Below are positions 1-8,091 of a DNA stretch of 43,090 nt, one piece after another. Source of the DNA: a virus. The first letter of the stretch is position 1. Each line of letters starts with the position of its first letter. Below the pieces are notes generated by a model. The model made no database searches, had not been told where the DNA came from, and was given only the letters and a program-made list of their open reading frames with translations. Both the position numbers and the translations under genes were made by a program. Where the stretch lies: positions 1 through 43,090 of IMG/VR virus record IMGVR_UViG_3300046171_000148; one strand, 5' to 3'.

Positions 1-1113
1 ACTATCTCCCTGAAGTCTTGTCTCAGGCACATTCAATGCCCTGTACAATTTCTTCTGGAAGTAGTTAATATCAGTGATTTCACCAAGGTTTTGTCCACCT
101 GGAAGTGTAGTAATTTCAGTACCACGACCACCTTCACGTCTGGGAAGCCAAAAATCTTCCATCATTGACATGAATTTCTTATCATCTCTGATTTCACCAG
201 TGTTAGCATCATAGACAAGTTTGTTTCTATAACGTTGCATCACATCACGAAGGTATGATTCTGCCTTTTGTTTAGGTAGATTACCAACGTCGATATAGAA
301 GATTCTTCTTTCTGGTGCTCTCGAAAGACGATAGATTACCAAACTATCCTCAATCATCATCAATTGATTGAGTGGTTTGATTGATTTGTGGAGCCACGAA
401 AGGGTTGATCCCTTATTTCTATCTACCAATCCAGAGGTACAATATGTAACCGAATCCTTAGTTAGTTTAATTCCCTTAGCTGGTGAAGAACCATACTGGT
501 TACTTCCACCAGGAGTATAGATGAAATACTCCTCAAGTTCTGGGAAATCATATGTTGATGGGTTATCTCTTTCAGCTCTAGCTAATCCATCATTTCTGGT
601 TTTTTTAACCTGACGAACATACTTCATCTTTGCAGAATCAATATATCTCAGTTCTTGAATACCATCTTGAGGATTTTTCTGGTCAATTACTTTGTTGTAA
701 TAGAGTCTTCCATCGATATACCAGTTACGGAAGATCTCATGAGCCTTCTTATCGAAGTCCAAAAGTTCTAAGATATATTTAAATTCTTCTCTTAGTTTCT
801 TTTTAATACCATCACTGGCATTCAAGTTTGATAGCTCGATTGATACGGGACTATCGTTCGTATCAGAAACAATTGCTTCATTTACAATGTCTTCAATCGC
901 ACTATCACATTCTGGATACAAAGCCATAGACCTGTATCTTCTGATAAGTTCGTTTTCGTTACGATAAACGCCCTCAATATCTACATACGAACCAAAAAAC
1001 CCGCTACTGATATAACTCTCTTGCCCATCGTTTTTATTCGGTGGGACCGGAGATATTACACCAGGCGGGTTTTTCTCGTTATCTTCAATTGAGAATCCAA
1101 ATAGTCTCGCCAT
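1..1113 (-). CDS. 20: Portal vertex protein gp20 (partial, C-terminus cut by window edge)
   Basis: The reverse strand is open from an ATG at 1113 to the window edge, 371 codons without a stop. The protein begins MARLFGFSIEDN and contains typical T4-like portal stretches: YRSMALYPECDSAIEDIVNEA, a region on Asn/Asp-rich IELSNLN, and near the edge MEDFWLPRREGGRGTEI followed by TLPGGQNLGEI. Portal proteins form the dodecameric ring at one capsid vertex through which the terminase pumps DNA and to which the neck attaches; the T4 protein has about 520 residues, so roughly 150 are missing here. The gene lies downstream of the tube and sheath genes, the usual T4 order 17-18-19-20. A late-promoter core (CATAAATA) sits about 33 bases upstream of the start. 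Identification is from recognised sequence and gene order. Confidence 0.93.
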   Translation of the reverse strand, partial: MARLFGFSIEDNEKNPPGVISPVPPNKNDGQESYISSGFFGSYVDIEGVYRNENELIRRYRSMALYPECDSAIEDIVNEAIVSDTNDSPVSIELSNLNASDGIKKKLREEFKYILELLDFDKKAHEIFRNWYIDGRLYYNKVIDQKNPQDGIQELRYIDSAKMKYVRQVKKTRNDGLARAERDNPSTYDFPELEEYFIYTPGGSNQYGSSPAKGIKLTKDSVTYCTSGLVDRNKGSTLSWLHKSIKPLNQLMMIEDSLVIYRLSRAPERRIFYIDVGNLPKQKAESYLRDVMQRYRNKLVYDANTGEIRDDKKFMSMMEDFWLPRREGGRGTEITTLPGGQNLGEITDINYFQKKLYRALNVPETRLQGDS

Positions 1114-1145
1114 TTTATAGAGTAACTAGTAACTTCCGTTCTAGT

Positions 1146-1152
1146 TATTTAT
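1146..1152 (-). promoter_or_regulatory. Late-promoter core upstream of gp20
   Basis: On the minus strand this reads CATAAATA, close to the T4 late consensus TATAAATA and the marine T4-like NATAAATA form. It lies in the short gap between gp19 and gp20, about 33 bases before the gp20 start, the correct direction and distance for gp20 late transcription. Confidence 0.55.
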
Positions 1153-1170
1153 GACGAGATTATATTGTTC

Positions 1171-1833
1171 TTAATCGTCGGCGGCTTGGACATCCGTGCC
1201 TATTATTGTACCTGTTGAATCACCGGATGTTGCTGCTGTTTGATCCGAAGTGGCCGAATCGTCCGCTTCACCAATAGTGAAGTACTGAACTTGGAATTCA
1301 ACTGTAAATTCTTCTACAGTGTTGGTGGTATCGTAACTAAGTTCGATAGCAGATACGTTAGAAGGCCAGATATCATAGAACTGATAAGTTCTAAGAACAG
1401 ATGATTCACCACCAGTATTGGTTGTAGCATTTTTTTCTTTGCCACGACCCAGTTGCTTAACAAAAGCGTTCTGCATGTAAGAAGTGGGGTTAGTAACACC
1501 AGTTGCGTCATTCAGTTTAGAAAGCTTGTTCATCCACTGCTCAAAAGCAGTTCTCATACTGAAGTCTTCATCATTGATGATGGTAACGGTCCAAGGATCA
1601 AAGGTTCTTTCTCCAGCAACCTTCAGTTCTCTACCTCTGAAAGCAACAGGTACTGATGCTACAGTGGAGGCAGGAAGTTGAGCTGCTTTACATAAAAAAT
1701 TGAAGGTCTCATCAGCCCATGTGGCCCCAACCATGGTTGGGAAACTTGGAATCGATACTTCGAATAGATTAGGACGGGCGCCACCGCCCGCCAACTTGGA
1801 TTTAAAATCAGATAGTGTTTTTGTTTTTGCCAT
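1171..1833 (-). CDS. 19: Tail tube protein gp19
   Basis: The 220-residue product starts MAKTKTLSDFKSKLAGGGAR and continues RPNLFEVSIPSFP, the recognisable start of marine T4-like tail tube subunits. It polymerises as hexameric rings inside the sheath and forms the channel for DNA passage. It is longer than T4 gp19 (163 residues), mostly because of a Ser/Thr/Ala/Asp-rich C-terminal tail (about residues 188-220) that has no obvious fold and may be surface-exposed. A ribosome-binding sequence (AAAGAGGAAC on the coding strand) precedes the ATG. It lies directly after the sheath gene, with 33 bases between them, and probably shares its transcript, since no separate late promoter was seen in that gap. 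Confidence 0.93.
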   Translation of the reverse strand: MAKTKTLSDFKSKLAGGGARPNLFEVSIPSFPTMVGATWADETFNFLCKAAQLPASTVASVPVAFRGRELKVAGERTFDPWTVTIINDEDFSMRTAFEQWMNKLSKLNDATGVTNPTSYMQNAFVKQLGRGKEKNATTNTGGESSVLRTYQFYDIWPSNVSAIELSYDTTNTVEEFTVEFQVQYFTIGEADDSATSDQTAATSGDSTGTIIGTDVQAADD

Positions 1834-1866
1834 TTTTGGGGTTCCTCTTTAATGTGTTAGTATCGA

Positions 1867-4056
1867 TCAAACAGTACCAACAATTTCTTCAAACGCAATA
1901 CCAGTTCTGGTGGCTACGAATGTAAGAGTAATGTAGTTGATTGATTTAGTGGGTTTCAAGTAGATATCAGCTCTGAATTCATTGTTATCAATGATATCAG
2001 GAGTGTTATTTGTATCATCACAAACAACTAAGAAACCAGTAAGGCCCCTCTTAGCCTCAACATCTCTCAAATAAGGAGCAACAATGTTAACAAAGTTGGA
2101 TCTTGTGATCGAATCATTTAGTTGGAAGAGTTGTGAGTTAGCTGCTCCTTCAAGAGCTTGTTCGACTGTGAGGAACAATCTTCTAACGTTGATTCTATCA
2201 AACGCTGAAGCGTAAGTCAGAGCCGTCTTATCGCCAAACAAGATAATACCAGATCCTCTCTGATTTACGATAGAGTTAATTCTAGATCCATAAAGAAGAT
2301 CTCTTTGTGTTTTAGATGGATTGTAAGACAACTTGATAGCGTTGTTTAGAACACCTCTAGTCAAACCAGCTGGCGAGAACCAAGGATAAGATTCGATAGA
2401 AGTTCTAACCATCAAACCAGCAATGTCTGGGTTACATGGAATATAACGGAATTCGTTATTAAATCTATCGTAGGTGTATTTGTAACCAGAATCAAATACA
2501 GCGTAAGAAGAAGAACTCAACGCCGAGTAGTATCTCAATAAGTTATCAGTTTGTGTTGTCGAGTTGGTAACATTAACAACATTAGCTCTGTGTGGAGAGA
2601 CAGTAGCCATACAATCTTTTCTTCCCTCAGCAAGAGAGATAACCAGATTTGCTTTAGCTTGTGTTTCACTTTCCACTAAGAGTCCTGGACCCATCAGGAT
2701 GTAATCAACTGCGATCTCATCCTTATTAGAGAAGAGATTATAAGAAGTATTCAGTGATCCAAGTGTAGCGGCCATACCACCACCAGCTTGATAATCAACA
2801 CCACCAGATAAAGTATATGCTTTATTACCAATAGAGGAGAAGTTAACTCCTTGTGCATCTTGTCCCCAAAGACCTGCACCAATTGTATTTGCCGTATATC
2901 CTGTTGAGAATCCGTTAGCTAGAGGCGAAGTGCCGTGGAATGCGTCAACTGCCTGTGAAGTATTATATCCAGCGTAGATATAATTGGAATTCAGTGCAAT
3001 AAAATCCTTGTAGTAAGTTCTAGTAGGATTGCTTGCATCAGCTGTTGCGTCTTTCGCCTTGGAGAGACTTAGGAATTTCTCAAGAATAGTTCCTTGTGAA
3101 CCTGTTATTGTACCTTGATCATCAACAACTACAACATGAATAGCATCATTTTTTCCACTTCTAGAAGCAGAGAAGTTACTATCAACAGGTTTAGGTGCCA
3201 GTGATTTCCAATAAACAACAGAGTTGTCCAAACCAAGTGTTTGTTGTTCGTACCAATCAACTGCTGAAGCAGCAGCTGTTACTTTTCCATTACCAGTGTT
3301 GACACCAACGTTGTTTACAAACTTAATACCATCAGCTGCTTCAAACGAACGAGCCGCGTTGGATTGTTGATAGTTCAGTTTGGTTTCTGTACCAGCTGAA
3401 GAAACCTGAGATACAATCTTAACATCGATTGTGGAGTTTCCATTGACAGTATCGGTAGAAACACCAGTAATGATGCCCTTCAGATAACCAGTAAATGTTG
3501 TAGTTGTTCCTGCTCCAGGAATAACAACATCAGAAAGTGCACTAGTAACACCATGTCCAACAATGGCTCCAGCCAATAAAGGACTAATAGTGTTGATTCC
3601 AATTGTTTGATCTGCCTGGTTGTCAATCGTACATACTTTAAGATTGGTTCCCCATGAACCAGGATTCTTAGAAGCGTATACGAAAGAGTTGTCGTTCAGA
3701 TGATTTTCTTCATAATCATCATAGTTGTCAATCTTAAGTGTAGCGCTTGCTGCTCCAACAGCAGCGTTAGCGTTATTCAAAGAACCACCACCGGTTCTTA
3801 CTACTTTCAAAATACCACCATAGCTCAGGAAAGAGCTTGCAGACATCCAATACTCATACTGTCTGTCAGTAGACATTGGCTTACCATATGTATTGATAAG
3901 CTGTTGCTCAGTCTCGATCGTAATCGCTTCATCGACAGGACCGATAGCAAAAGGTCCTGCAATTGCTCCGATGTTGTCGAGAACGTTCTCTGACCTTCCT
4001 ACTGTTTGATCAACTTCCCTGATTAGAATACCAGGAGATAATTGAGGAGTAGCCAT
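1867..4056 (-). CDS. 18: Contractile tail sheath protein gp18
   Basis: The 729-residue product begins MATPQLSPGILIREVDQTVG, the hallmark N-terminus of T4-like sheath proteins (SPGI..rEvD), followed by GPFAIGPVDEAITI and, in the C-terminal half, the conserved DRINVRRLFLTVEQAL and GFLVVCDDTNNTP stretches of the sheath core fold. Sheath subunits assemble around the tube and contract during infection. The T4 protein has 659 residues; the extra length lies mainly in the middle (about residues 150-330), where sheath proteins carry variable surface domains. A good Shine-Dalgarno sequence (AAGGAGAA) precedes the ATG, and a late-promoter core lies about 35 bases upstream. The reading frame is intact over 2.2 kb. 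Confidence 0.96.
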   Translation of the reverse strand: MATPQLSPGILIREVDQTVGRSENVLDNIGAIAGPFAIGPVDEAITIETEQQLINTYGKPMSTDRQYEYWMSASSFLSYGGILKVVRTGGGSLNNANAAVGAASATLKIDNYDDYEENHLNDNSFVYASKNPGSWGTNLKVCTIDNQADQTIGINTISPLLAGAIVGHGVTSALSDVVIPGAGTTTTFTGYLKGIITGVSTDTVNGNSTIDVKIVSQVSSAGTETKLNYQQSNAARSFEAADGIKFVNNVGVNTGNGKVTAAASAVDWYEQQTLGLDNSVVYWKSLAPKPVDSNFSASRSGKNDAIHVVVVDDQGTITGSQGTILEKFLSLSKAKDATADASNPTRTYYKDFIALNSNYIYAGYNTSQAVDAFHGTSPLANGFSTGYTANTIGAGLWGQDAQGVNFSSIGNKAYTLSGGVDYQAGGGMAATLGSLNTSYNLFSNKDEIAVDYILMGPGLLVESETQAKANLVISLAEGRKDCMATVSPHRANVVNVTNSTTQTDNLLRYYSALSSSSYAVFDSGYKYTYDRFNNEFRYIPCNPDIAGLMVRTSIESYPWFSPAGLTRGVLNNAIKLSYNPSKTQRDLLYGSRINSIVNQRGSGIILFGDKTALTYASAFDRINVRRLFLTVEQALEGAANSQLFQLNDSITRSNFVNIVAPYLRDVEAKRGLTGFLVVCDDTNNTPDIIDNNEFRADIYLKPTKSINYITLTFVATRTGIAFEEIVGTV

Positions 4057-4090
4057 TTGTTTCTCCTTAGTTCTCAGTTATACCTGAAAA

Positions 4091-4097
4091 TATTTAT
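4091..4097 (-). promoter_or_regulatory. Late-promoter core upstream of gp18
   Basis: The minus strand reads CATAAATA about 35 bases before the sheath start, in the gap between the zinc-binding miniprotein and gp18. It would allow strong separate late transcription of the sheath and tube genes, which are needed in high copy. Confidence 0.55.
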
Positions 4098-4139
4098 GAA
4101 AATTGGACATTTAGGTGGGAAAACAATGGGTAAACAAGT

Positions 4140-4364
4140 CTACCAGTCAGGATATGACCAATCTGTAGATGTATTCCTCTTTCTTCTATTTTTTATAATT
4201 CTTTTTATAGAACAAGATTTACATTCATAAGAATATGAGGATGGATTTATTCCTCTTCCTTTCTTATAAAATCCATCAATCAAATTTTTCGTTATACCAC
4301 AAGTTCTACACTTCCTATCTGTAAGGAATAGTGGACCTAGTGATAGTTGATCATCAATATTCAT
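4140..4364 (-). CDS. Small Cys4 zinc-ribbon protein between gp17 and gp18
   Basis: A 74-residue basic protein starting MNIDDQLSLGPLFLTDRKC. It has two CxxC pairs (CRTCG and CKSC) about 26 residues apart with conserved-looking KNLIDGFYKKGRG and YSYEC between and around them, ending in a Lys/Arg-rich tail (KRIIKNRRKRN). This resembles the N-terminal zinc-binding half seen in phage endonuclease VII/HNH-like proteins, but no catalytic HNH residues follow, so nuclease activity is not supported. The ATG at 4364 overlaps the terminase stop by one base (TAATG), typical of translational coupling; an ATG five codons upstream inside the terminase gene is less likely. It may be a homing-endonuclease remnant or a small DNA-binding protein. 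Confidence 0.5.
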   Translation of the reverse strand: MNIDDQLSLGPLFLTDRKCRTCGITKNLIDGFYKKGRGINPSSYSYECKSCSIKRIIKNRRKRNTSTDWSYPDW

Positions 4365-6031
4365 TACCAAGAATTCCACATATAATCCATACCACCAGCA
4401 GTTGTCCCATACTCATCGTTTTTAGCAACAGACCATCTGTCACCTTCACTATCTACAAAGCTAGAAGAATCCAACCCATCATCGATAAAACCAAATGGAG
4501 CCATGTCCTGTTCGATTTGATTTTTTTGTTCGTCATACAATCTTTTACGAATGTCCTGGTCTGTAAGTTCTTTAAAGTAGTCCTGAGCAACTAACCAAGC
4601 ATAGATGACAAGACACATAGCCAAGTCATCATTACATCCTTCTTCTGCTTCAAAAGAATTTGATTTAGAGATGAAGGTTGTAAGTTCTGAGATTATATCA
4701 TAGTCACAGAAGAGTAACTTATCTTCCTCAATCATTGTCTTGAGGTTCAGTGATCCGACCTTCTTTACAGTCTTAGACATCTTAACACCCAATTGTGTCT
4801 TTTGTCCAGAGAAACCTTGTCCTACAATCTGACCTGCTCTACCTCTCATAGAACACATCAGTAGGTTCTGATATTCCAAATCATATTGGAGAATAGAAGC
4901 AACCTGATCACCAACATCATTCACTTCACATAGAATAAAAGCTTGGTTGTAACTCCTAGCCACCTCATAGATGACACTTGGAAACAACATTGGTTTAATA
5001 GTGTTATCTCTATACTTAGCTACAACTTTATGAGGGAAAGTAGTTATGTCAACAACAACAAAAGCACTGTAGTCATTACCAACCCCACGTGCAACGTCAA
5101 CAGTAATCGCGTAATCATGTTTGTCCTCGGGTTTAACATATACATCTAAACCAGCATTATTTTGAATAGACTTCTCAAATACCAGAGACTTCAGTTTACT
5201 CGGTGCAATCAGTGTGTCAACAGATCCAAGGAACTCACACTCAAACTCAATCTTGAATTGTTGTTCTGATGTGTTGGCAATAGTCTGTTCTTTCCATACA
5301 ACATCTCTACCAGGAACTTCTGACCAGTGGACATCGGTTGGAATATATTCGTTTCTCTGTTTCTCTGCATCCATCCACAATCTGTAAAAGTGGTTCATCC
5401 CGTGAGGGGTGGATACAATAATTACTTTCGTTGATTTACCTGAAGTGATAGTAGGATATACAGAGGCAAAGAATGCGTCAGCAACGTGATTAGGAACAAA
5501 GGCGAACTCGTCCAGAAAAAGAATGTTAAAAGACATTCCTCGGACAGCTGAAGCGGAAGTTGATGCAGCGAGTATTTTTGATCCGTTTTCCAGTTCGATG
5601 TTTCCTTTATTCCAGACCAGAATGCCTTGTTGCATCCACTTAGGTAAGTTCTCATATGCAGTAGCTAACCTCGCTAATAGTTCCCTAGCAGTTGTGGCTT
5701 TGTTAGCCAGAATACCAATATTTACACTACTATTAAAAATAGCATAGTGAAGTAGATACGACACACATGTGGTAGATTTACCAGTCTGTCGAGGCATCTT
5801 ACAGATATTAAATCTGTTATTGTGAAAATTATTGATTAACTTCTCTTGGAAGTCATAAGTTTTAAACGGTTGAAGACCATGATCCAAGGTCACAATCTTC
5901 ACATAGTTTTGAGCAAAGTATACAGGGTCTTCCCTACACTTAATATACTCCTCAATCTGTTCTTGTGTGAACTCAATTGGTGTATTCGCCTTTTTTAAAA
6001 GGGGATTACCAAGATAAACATCATTACTCAT
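4364..6031 (-). CDS. 17: Large terminase subunit gp17 (packaging ATPase-nuclease)
   Basis: The 555-residue product is a complete large terminase. The N-terminal ATPase has Walker A MPRQTGKST (residues 79-87), Walker B ILFLDEF (170-176) with the catalytic Glu, and the coupling motif STPHG (207-211). The C-terminal RNase H-like nuclease has acidic residues at VDVARGVGNDYS (Asp312), CEVND (Glu369) and CNDDLAM (Asp468/469). The enzyme translocates DNA through the portal and cuts the concatemer at the end of packaging. T4 gp17 has 610 residues. The start MSNDVYLGNP lies 6 bases after the stop of the upstream gene. The frame is intact and all catalytic residues are present, showing that the genome encodes a functional packaging motor despite indels elsewhere. 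Confidence 0.97.
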   Translation of the reverse strand: MSNDVYLGNPLLKKANTPIEFTQEQIEEYIKCREDPVYFAQNYVKIVTLDHGLQPFKTYDFQEKLINNFHNNRFNICKMPRQTGKSTTCVSYLLHYAIFNSSVNIGILANKATTARELLARLATAYENLPKWMQQGILVWNKGNIELENGSKILAASTSASAVRGMSFNILFLDEFAFVPNHVADAFFASVYPTITSGKSTKVIIVSTPHGMNHFYRLWMDAEKQRNEYIPTDVHWSEVPGRDVVWKEQTIANTSEQQFKIEFECEFLGSVDTLIAPSKLKSLVFEKSIQNNAGLDVYVKPEDKHDYAITVDVARGVGNDYSAFVVVDITTFPHKVVAKYRDNTIKPMLFPSVIYEVARSYNQAFILCEVNDVGDQVASILQYDLEYQNLLMCSMRGRAGQIVGQGFSGQKTQLGVKMSKTVKKVGSLNLKTMIEEDKLLFCDYDIISELTTFISKSNSFEAEEGCNDDLAMCLVIYAWLVAQDYFKELTDQDIRKRLYDEQKNQIEQDMAPFGFIDDGLDSSSFVDSEGDRWSVAKNDEYGTTAGGMDYMWNSW

Positions 6032-6037
6032 AAATTA

Positions 6038-8056
6038 CTAACAGTTCCAACGACGACGTGCAGCTAATCCTCTTTCACCTTTCCAACTCTTAGATCTTGC
6101 ACAGAAACTCTTTCTACGTCCTGCGGCTTTGGAACCAGGTTTCAGTTTAGAAGGAGGAGTTGTGACAGCAGTTTTCAGGTTACCACCTGTTCTCCTGTTG
6201 TACTTAGCAACACCCTTAGCTGTCATACCAGCTCCACTATCAGTACTTCTTTTGTCACCAGACTTCTGGGACATACCAGTCATATCTTCTTCGATATTCT
6301 CTTCAGATTGTAGATCACTTTTCTGTTTCGAACGAGAAGCTCTCATCTTACTTCTAATCAGAGATCTTTTTCTGTTTTCATCAGACTGCATTCTATCTTC
6401 AACTTTTTTATTGATGTCCTCTGTAATATCAGACTCAGCTGCTGCGGATGATTTTACAGTATCACTAACATTATCTACACTAAACTTGTCAAACATTTTG
6501 GGTCCATAACCACATGTTCCACGAGTTTCTCTCTTCTCACAGAGACGACAATACTTCTCTTCTTCTTTTTTCTCAAGAATAGTTTCCTCACCTACATTGA
6601 CATATGGATCATCATAATCAACAACTGAGTGTGAATAAGATCTCAACTGAGAACCAGGATACATCTTATCCAAAGCATCAGCAACCTTCTGTCTGTTTGG
6701 AACAGATACATCAGGGAAGAACAACTTCACCATCATCATCTTACCTCTCCAACCAAAGATAACTTGATACATGTTACCGGTTTGGACCTTAGTTCTTACA
6801 ACTTCTTGAAGTTGTCCACCTTTGATAGGGTCAGCCTTGATGATATCAACTGATTCAATCTCACGGGGTTTGAAATCTCCTGCATCCTGAACAAGGATAC
6901 CACCAGTGACTTCTTCTTTCTTCATAGAACCTTTGGGAACACAGTTGGGTACCATCTTGCCACCCTTCTTTTTCATACCCCTTTGTTCGTGAGTATCCCA
7001 ACATGCTTCATCAACTGTTTCTACTTCTTCTTGTTGTTGTTTCTTCTTCTCAGTAGCTTTAGCTAAACCATATCCACCTGCTGCACCAACCGCACCAGCT
7101 GCTGCCATTCCTGCTCCACTTCCTGCTCCTGCAACTTTAACTGCAGGTGCTAAAGCAGATGCCGCAGAACCAAGTTTAGCGGCGGTACTAAGACCCTTTG
7201 CTACTTTGGCAGTTTTTAAAGCTTTAAGGGCCAACATTCCACCACCAATAATTCCTCCAGCGGCTTCATCAACTGTTTCTACTTCTTCTTTCTTGACACA
7301 GTTTGGATATTTCTTACCAAACATAGTCTTCATACCTTTCTTCTCATATCCCTTCCAACATGCCTCATCAATAACTTCTACCTCAATACCAGCATACTTC
7401 ATAGCTGCAATCTGAGTTTCAGTGAAAGCAGGAAGGTCATAGAAACCTTCAAACTCTTCTTTCTTAGTAGAGTTGCCCCAGTTAGCTGCACCAACCTTAC
7501 GACACTTCACCAATGCACCTGATGCATAAGCTGAAGGCCATACAGAATAACGAGACTTTACCTTAGTATAACAGGCGTCTTTAGTCCCACTACCTTTAGT
7601 TTTCTTGTCTTCTGCTTCGTTAAAGGTTTCTTCTTTGTAATCTTTGCCAGTTTTAATTTTATCCATCACAGAAGCACGACCATGCTTGTCTTGTTTATGG
7701 CGAATCATACGCTTGTGTCGATCAAACTTATCGTTACCTTGCTTATCAATCATATCTTTTTCAAGGATGGTTTCTTCTTTCATTTTCTTCTTAGGTTTGT
7801 CAGTAGAAACATAGGTTGGTTTGGCTGCTCCAGACTTTTGTTGTTGTCCGGGATCTTGTCTTGACTTTCTTGTGTCAGCCGATCGAAGTTCTTTCTTCGA
7901 CATACTGGCTTTCTTTGCCGAAGAGTAACACTTAGGTGTTCCCTTTTCTCCAGGTTCATTAGCACAAGGGGAACCATCAGATTGAACCCAACCGGGTTTA
8001 CCATCTTTTGATTTGGATTTGCCAAACCAATCTCTAAGTCCCTCTTCGTTAATCAT
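6038..8056 (-). CDS. Lys/Cys-containing conserved phage protein, probable virion-associated (672 residues)
   Basis: It starts MINEEGLRDWFGKSK and continues DGKPGWVQSDGSPCANEPGE, a Gly/Cys N-terminal motif found in proteins encoded beside the terminase in marine T4-like phages. Further conserved blocks are YTKVKSRYSVWPSAYASGAL (near 7500-7570), a CxxC-type knuckle YCRLCEKRETRGTCGYG (6510-6560) and a very basic C-terminus, SFCARSKSWKGERG then LAARRRWNC. Two divergent copies of an element DEACW...GMK...PNCV (about 7300-7390 and 6940-7020) flank an Ala/Gly-rich low-complexity stretch (about 7035-7260). Function is not established; its place among head and tail genes and its basic charge suggest a DNA-contacting virion protein. 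A canonical late promoter TATAAATA lies 25 bases upstream. Confidence 0.65.
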   Translation of the reverse strand: MINEEGLRDWFGKSKSKDGKPGWVQSDGSPCANEPGEKGTPKCYSSAKKASMSKKELRSADTRKSRQDPGQQQKSGAAKPTYVSTDKPKKKMKEETILEKDMIDKQGNDKFDRHKRMIRHKQDKHGRASVMDKIKTGKDYKEETFNEAEDKKTKGSGTKDACYTKVKSRYSVWPSAYASGALVKCRKVGAANWGNSTKKEEFEGFYDLPAFTETQIAAMKYAGIEVEVIDEACWKGYEKKGMKTMFGKKYPNCVKKEEVETVDEAAGGIIGGGMLALKALKTAKVAKGLSTAAKLGSAASALAPAVKVAGAGSGAGMAAAGAVGAAGGYGLAKATEKKKQQQEEVETVDEACWDTHEQRGMKKKGGKMVPNCVPKGSMKKEEVTGGILVQDAGDFKPREIESVDIIKADPIKGGQLQEVVRTKVQTGNMYQVIFGWRGKMMMVKLFFPDVSVPNRQKVADALDKMYPGSQLRSYSHSVVDYDDPYVNVGEETILEKKEEEKYCRLCEKRETRGTCGYGPKMFDKFSVDNVSDTVKSSAAAESDITEDINKKVEDRMQSDENRKRSLIRSKMRASRSKQKSDLQSEENIEEDMTGMSQKSGDKRSTDSGAGMTAKGVAKYNRRTGGNLKTAVTTPPSKLKPGSKAAGRRKSFCARSKSWKGERGLAARRRWNC
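7005..7031 (-). repeat. 27-bp direct repeat, copy 1 (EVETVDEA-coding)
   Basis: Identical to 7263..7289. It encodes the segment EEVETVDEA in the 672-residue protein and precedes one of its two DEACW elements, so it marks an internal duplication. Confidence 0.8.
7263..7289 (-). repeat. 27-bp direct repeat, copy 2 (EVETVDEA-coding)
   Basis: Identical to 7005..7031. The two copies flank the Ala/Gly-rich insert of the 672-residue protein, and exact identity at the DNA level suggests a fairly recent internal duplication or recombination. Confidence 0.8.
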
Positions 8057-8080
8057 TTCACTCTTGAGTTTCCTAAGAGT

Positions 8081-8088
8081 TATTTATA
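8081..8088 (-). promoter_or_regulatory. Canonical late promoter TATAAATA before the 672-residue gene
   Basis: The minus strand reads TATAAATA exactly, the T4 late-promoter consensus, 25 bases before the ATG at 8056 and just after the stop codon of the preceding gene (8092). Confidence 0.65.
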
Positions 8089-8091
8089 ATC

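Noticed and set aside
1453-1681. Plus-strand frames over gp19 and many similar ones over other virion genes
   Set aside because: They lie wholly inside strongly supported minus-strand genes, lack ribosome-binding sites and have no recognisable protein character.
4365-4379. Earlier ATG (MEFLV) for the zinc-ribbon miniprotein
   Set aside because: The ATG at 4364 forms a TAATG overlap with the terminase stop, the usual coupling arrangement; the earlier start adds only five residues inside gp17.
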